Shown piece after piece: positions 62,610 through 64,000 of a DNA stretch of 64,000 bases (position 1 is the stretch's first letter; the number at the start of each line of letters is the position of its first letter). The position numbers and the translations under genes were made by a program. The DNA comes from G963677445 sp963678275. Its GTDB lineage: Bacteria > Bacteroidota > Ignavibacteria > Ignavibacteriales > Melioribacteraceae. The stretch spans positions 1,550,001 through 1,614,000 of the forward strand of contig OY782765.1 of assembly GCA_963678275.1 (NCBI GenBank), written 5' to 3'. The notes below the pieces were generated by a model. It did no database searches. It saw only the letters and a list, made by a program, of their open reading frames with translations, and had not been told where the DNA came from.

Positions 62610-63189
62610 AAATCCGGGGCTCTATTCACCTATTTTTCTGCCAATTGTTACTCTGTTTGTCAAGTTACACCAATTGACCTGTTTTTATTAAAGAAGTAAA
62701 AATAACAAAATCTCGCTTCTAAAAAAAAATTAAATTATTTCCACCAAGTTACATTATTTTTTTTGTGAATCAAATTTAATTGATGCTTTATATCACAGAT
62801 CGGCAGGGACCGGATTTGTCATAATCTTAAAGGAATATTCCCTGTTAACTTTGTTTAAAAAGCATAGCATTGTATATATTTTGAAATTCAAACAGATCGG
62901 GAATATAATCAGCCTTATTGTATTATTCTTTTGATTTCGGCAAGAAAATAAATCAGTATGCAGCCGAATTAAATTGATATTTATTCCCACATCAATATAT
63001 TTGTAAGATATTTTTATGATTTATGGTCTGATCGGATTAATACTGGTCAGAATTATTATCAGGTCATTGAAAAATCGGCAGGAAATATTTTGTTTCTTTT
63101 TCTCATTTCTATTTTTCCGGACTGCCAGACTTTATAATAATTTTTATAAAACTTATATTCGTTAATAAAGTAAAATTTCGGATTAACAC
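62610..63189. other. Intergenic gap between divergent transcription units
   Basis: About 580 bases, very AT-rich. No supportable gene: the two small frames here (65 codons at 62793-62990 on the minus strand, 48 codons from 63016 on the plus strand) match nothing I recognise. Promoters for the leftward polysaccharide operon and the rightward fusion gene must lie here. Confidence 0.5.
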
Positions 63190-64000
63190 ATGAATAAAAT
63201 AGCACAGGAATCAGGATTCTTCAAGTCAATTGAGCTTTTTCAGGATTTAACAGATGATGAAATAAAATTACTTTCGAATGTTGCGGAGAAGAAGAAATAT
63301 AATTGTAATGAGTTACTTTTTTCTGAAAACTCTCCAAGAAATAATCTGTTCCTGATTAAAAGCGGTGAAATTGAACTCTTTAAAAAAACACCCTTTGGTG
63401 AAGAAAAAAGACTCTCATTTTTTGGAAAACTCGATTTTCTTGGCGAGGGCTCATTATTAGATGATTCACCTCATTCGACATCCGCCAGAGCTATCCTTGA
63501 TACAGAAGTTTATACATTAAGCCGGAAGAATTTTGAAGATATAGTATTAAAATCGGGAGCTACCGGGGGAAAAATAATCGCGAGAATAGCGAAGGTAATT
63601 TCACGCAGAATGAGGCAGGTTAATACCCGGGTAATGAATATTTCAACCCAATACCAATCGGGCCGGACCAGAAAAGAACATGATCTTATTGGTGAACGAA
63701 GTGTTCCGGATGAACTATATTATGGAGTCCAAACCCTGAGAGCGCTTGAGAATTTTAGTATCAGCGGAATTTCGCTGGGATTTTATCCCGTTATAATCGA
63801 AAGCCTGGCGATGGTAAAAATGGCGGCGGCGAAGGCAAATCTGGACCTTGGATTACTCTCCAAACCGGTATCCGACGCGATAATCCAGGCATGTAATGAA
63901 ATAATCAACGGAAAGCAACATACACAGTTTGTTGTTGATATGATTCAGGGAGGAGCCGGCACATCAACAAATATGAACGCAAATGAGGTTATTGCCAACC
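63190..64000 (+). CDS. aspA: Cyclic-nucleotide-binding domain fused to aspartate ammonia-lyase (partial, 3' end outside window)
   Basis: An open frame of 270 codons runs off the right edge. Residues ~12-130 are a CRP-type cNMP-binding beta-barrel: LFQDLTDDEIKLLSNVAEKK, NLFLIKSGEIELFKK, then a phosphate-binding-cassette-like FLGEGSLLDDSPHSTSARA. The Arg that normally holds the cyclic phosphate (P-R-S/T-A) is His95 here, so ligand binding may be changed or lost. A helix (~118-150) links to aspartase from about residue 160: RKEHDLIGERSVPDELYYGVQTLRALENF, then VVDMIQGGAGTSTNMNANEVIAN, the classical aspartase start. The reaction is aspartate to fumarate plus ammonia. Allosteric control of a metabolic enzyme by a cNMP-type sensor domain is implied. 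The gene symbol refers to the lyase part. Confidence 0.85.
   Translation, partial: MNKIAQESGFFKSIELFQDLTDDEIKLLSNVAEKKKYNCNELLFSENSPRNNLFLIKSGEIELFKKTPFGEEKRLSFFGKLDFLGEGSLLDDSPHSTSARAILDTEVYTLSRKNFEDIVLKSGATGGKIIARIAKVISRRMRQVNTRVMNISTQYQSGRTRKEHDLIGERSVPDELYYGVQTLRALENFSISGISLGFYPVIIESLAMVKMAAAKANLDLGLLSKPVSDAIIQACNEIINGKQHTQFVVDMIQGGAGTSTNMNANEVIAN

Noticed and set aside
62793..62990. 65-codon minus-strand frame in the right-hand gap
   Set aside because: AT-driven open frame without a good ribosome-binding site or family resemblance.
63016..63162. 48-codon plus-strand frame starting MIYGLIGLILVRIIIRS
   Set aside because: Hydrophobic and Phe-rich as expected from AT-rich noncoding DNA; no ribosome-binding site seen. 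A small membrane peptide cannot be excluded.

Overview
The window is an AT-rich bacterial chromosome segment, most likely from the Ignavibacteria or a nearby lineage of the Fibrobacteres-Chlorobi-Bacteroidetes group. The main reason is the number of secreted proteins ending in a type IX secretion (T9SS) sorting domain with a YPNPFNP-type motif, found here in nine genes, plus a giant gingipain-like C25 peptidase with a FlgD-like tail. This assignment is inference: the window holds no rRNA or other decisive marker. Most genes lie on the minus strand.

Layout. 0-5.1 kb is a tight minus-strand operon: a Ser/Thr kinase with a Ycf48-like ectodomain, murA, and a membrane gluzincin metallopeptidase cut by the window edge. 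6-7.6 kb is a T9SS protein with one haem-binding CXXCH motif. 8.1-9.6 kb is an intact IS1634-like insertion sequence. An MscS channel gene follows. 10.8-18.6 kb is the most striking region: six tandem genes for secreted beta-propeller-like proteins, on a 1304-bp period, whose internal modules are shuffled between copies. 18.9-25.3 kb holds a large BNR-repeat T9SS protein, a lysine-ketoglutarate-reductase-like dehydrogenase and dnaK. Plus-strand birA-coaX and a cysteine desulfurase follow.

28.4-30.7 kb is a degraded accessory patch: a truncated RecG-like ATP-binding gene between two copies of a palindromic repeat, a DUF559 nuclease pseudogene split by a MITE-like element, and a duplicated palindromic element. 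30.9-38.5 kb holds oligoendopeptidase F, a DUF4143 ATPase, a formylglycine-enzyme-like lipoprotein, tRNA-Phe and a GH53 galactanase. A response regulator/six-PAS/histidine kinase protein follows.

42.4-50 kb has a carbamoyl-phosphate theme: a NodU/SxtI-type carbamoyltransferase with its SxtJ partner and a 49-codon DUF5989 gene, then argF, carbamate kinase, a cyclic-2,3-diphosphoglycerate-synthetase-like P-loop protein and glmS. 50.4-56.1 kb is the C25 peptidase. 56.3-62.6 kb is a surface polysaccharide operon (three glycosyltransferases, a MurJ-like flippase and an O-antigen ligase/polymerase). The right edge starts a cyclic-nucleotide-binding-domain/aspartate ammonia-lyase fusion.

Intergenic gaps carry degenerate 7-bp-phased repeats at eight places. 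All assignments come from reading motifs and gene context; no database search was possible.
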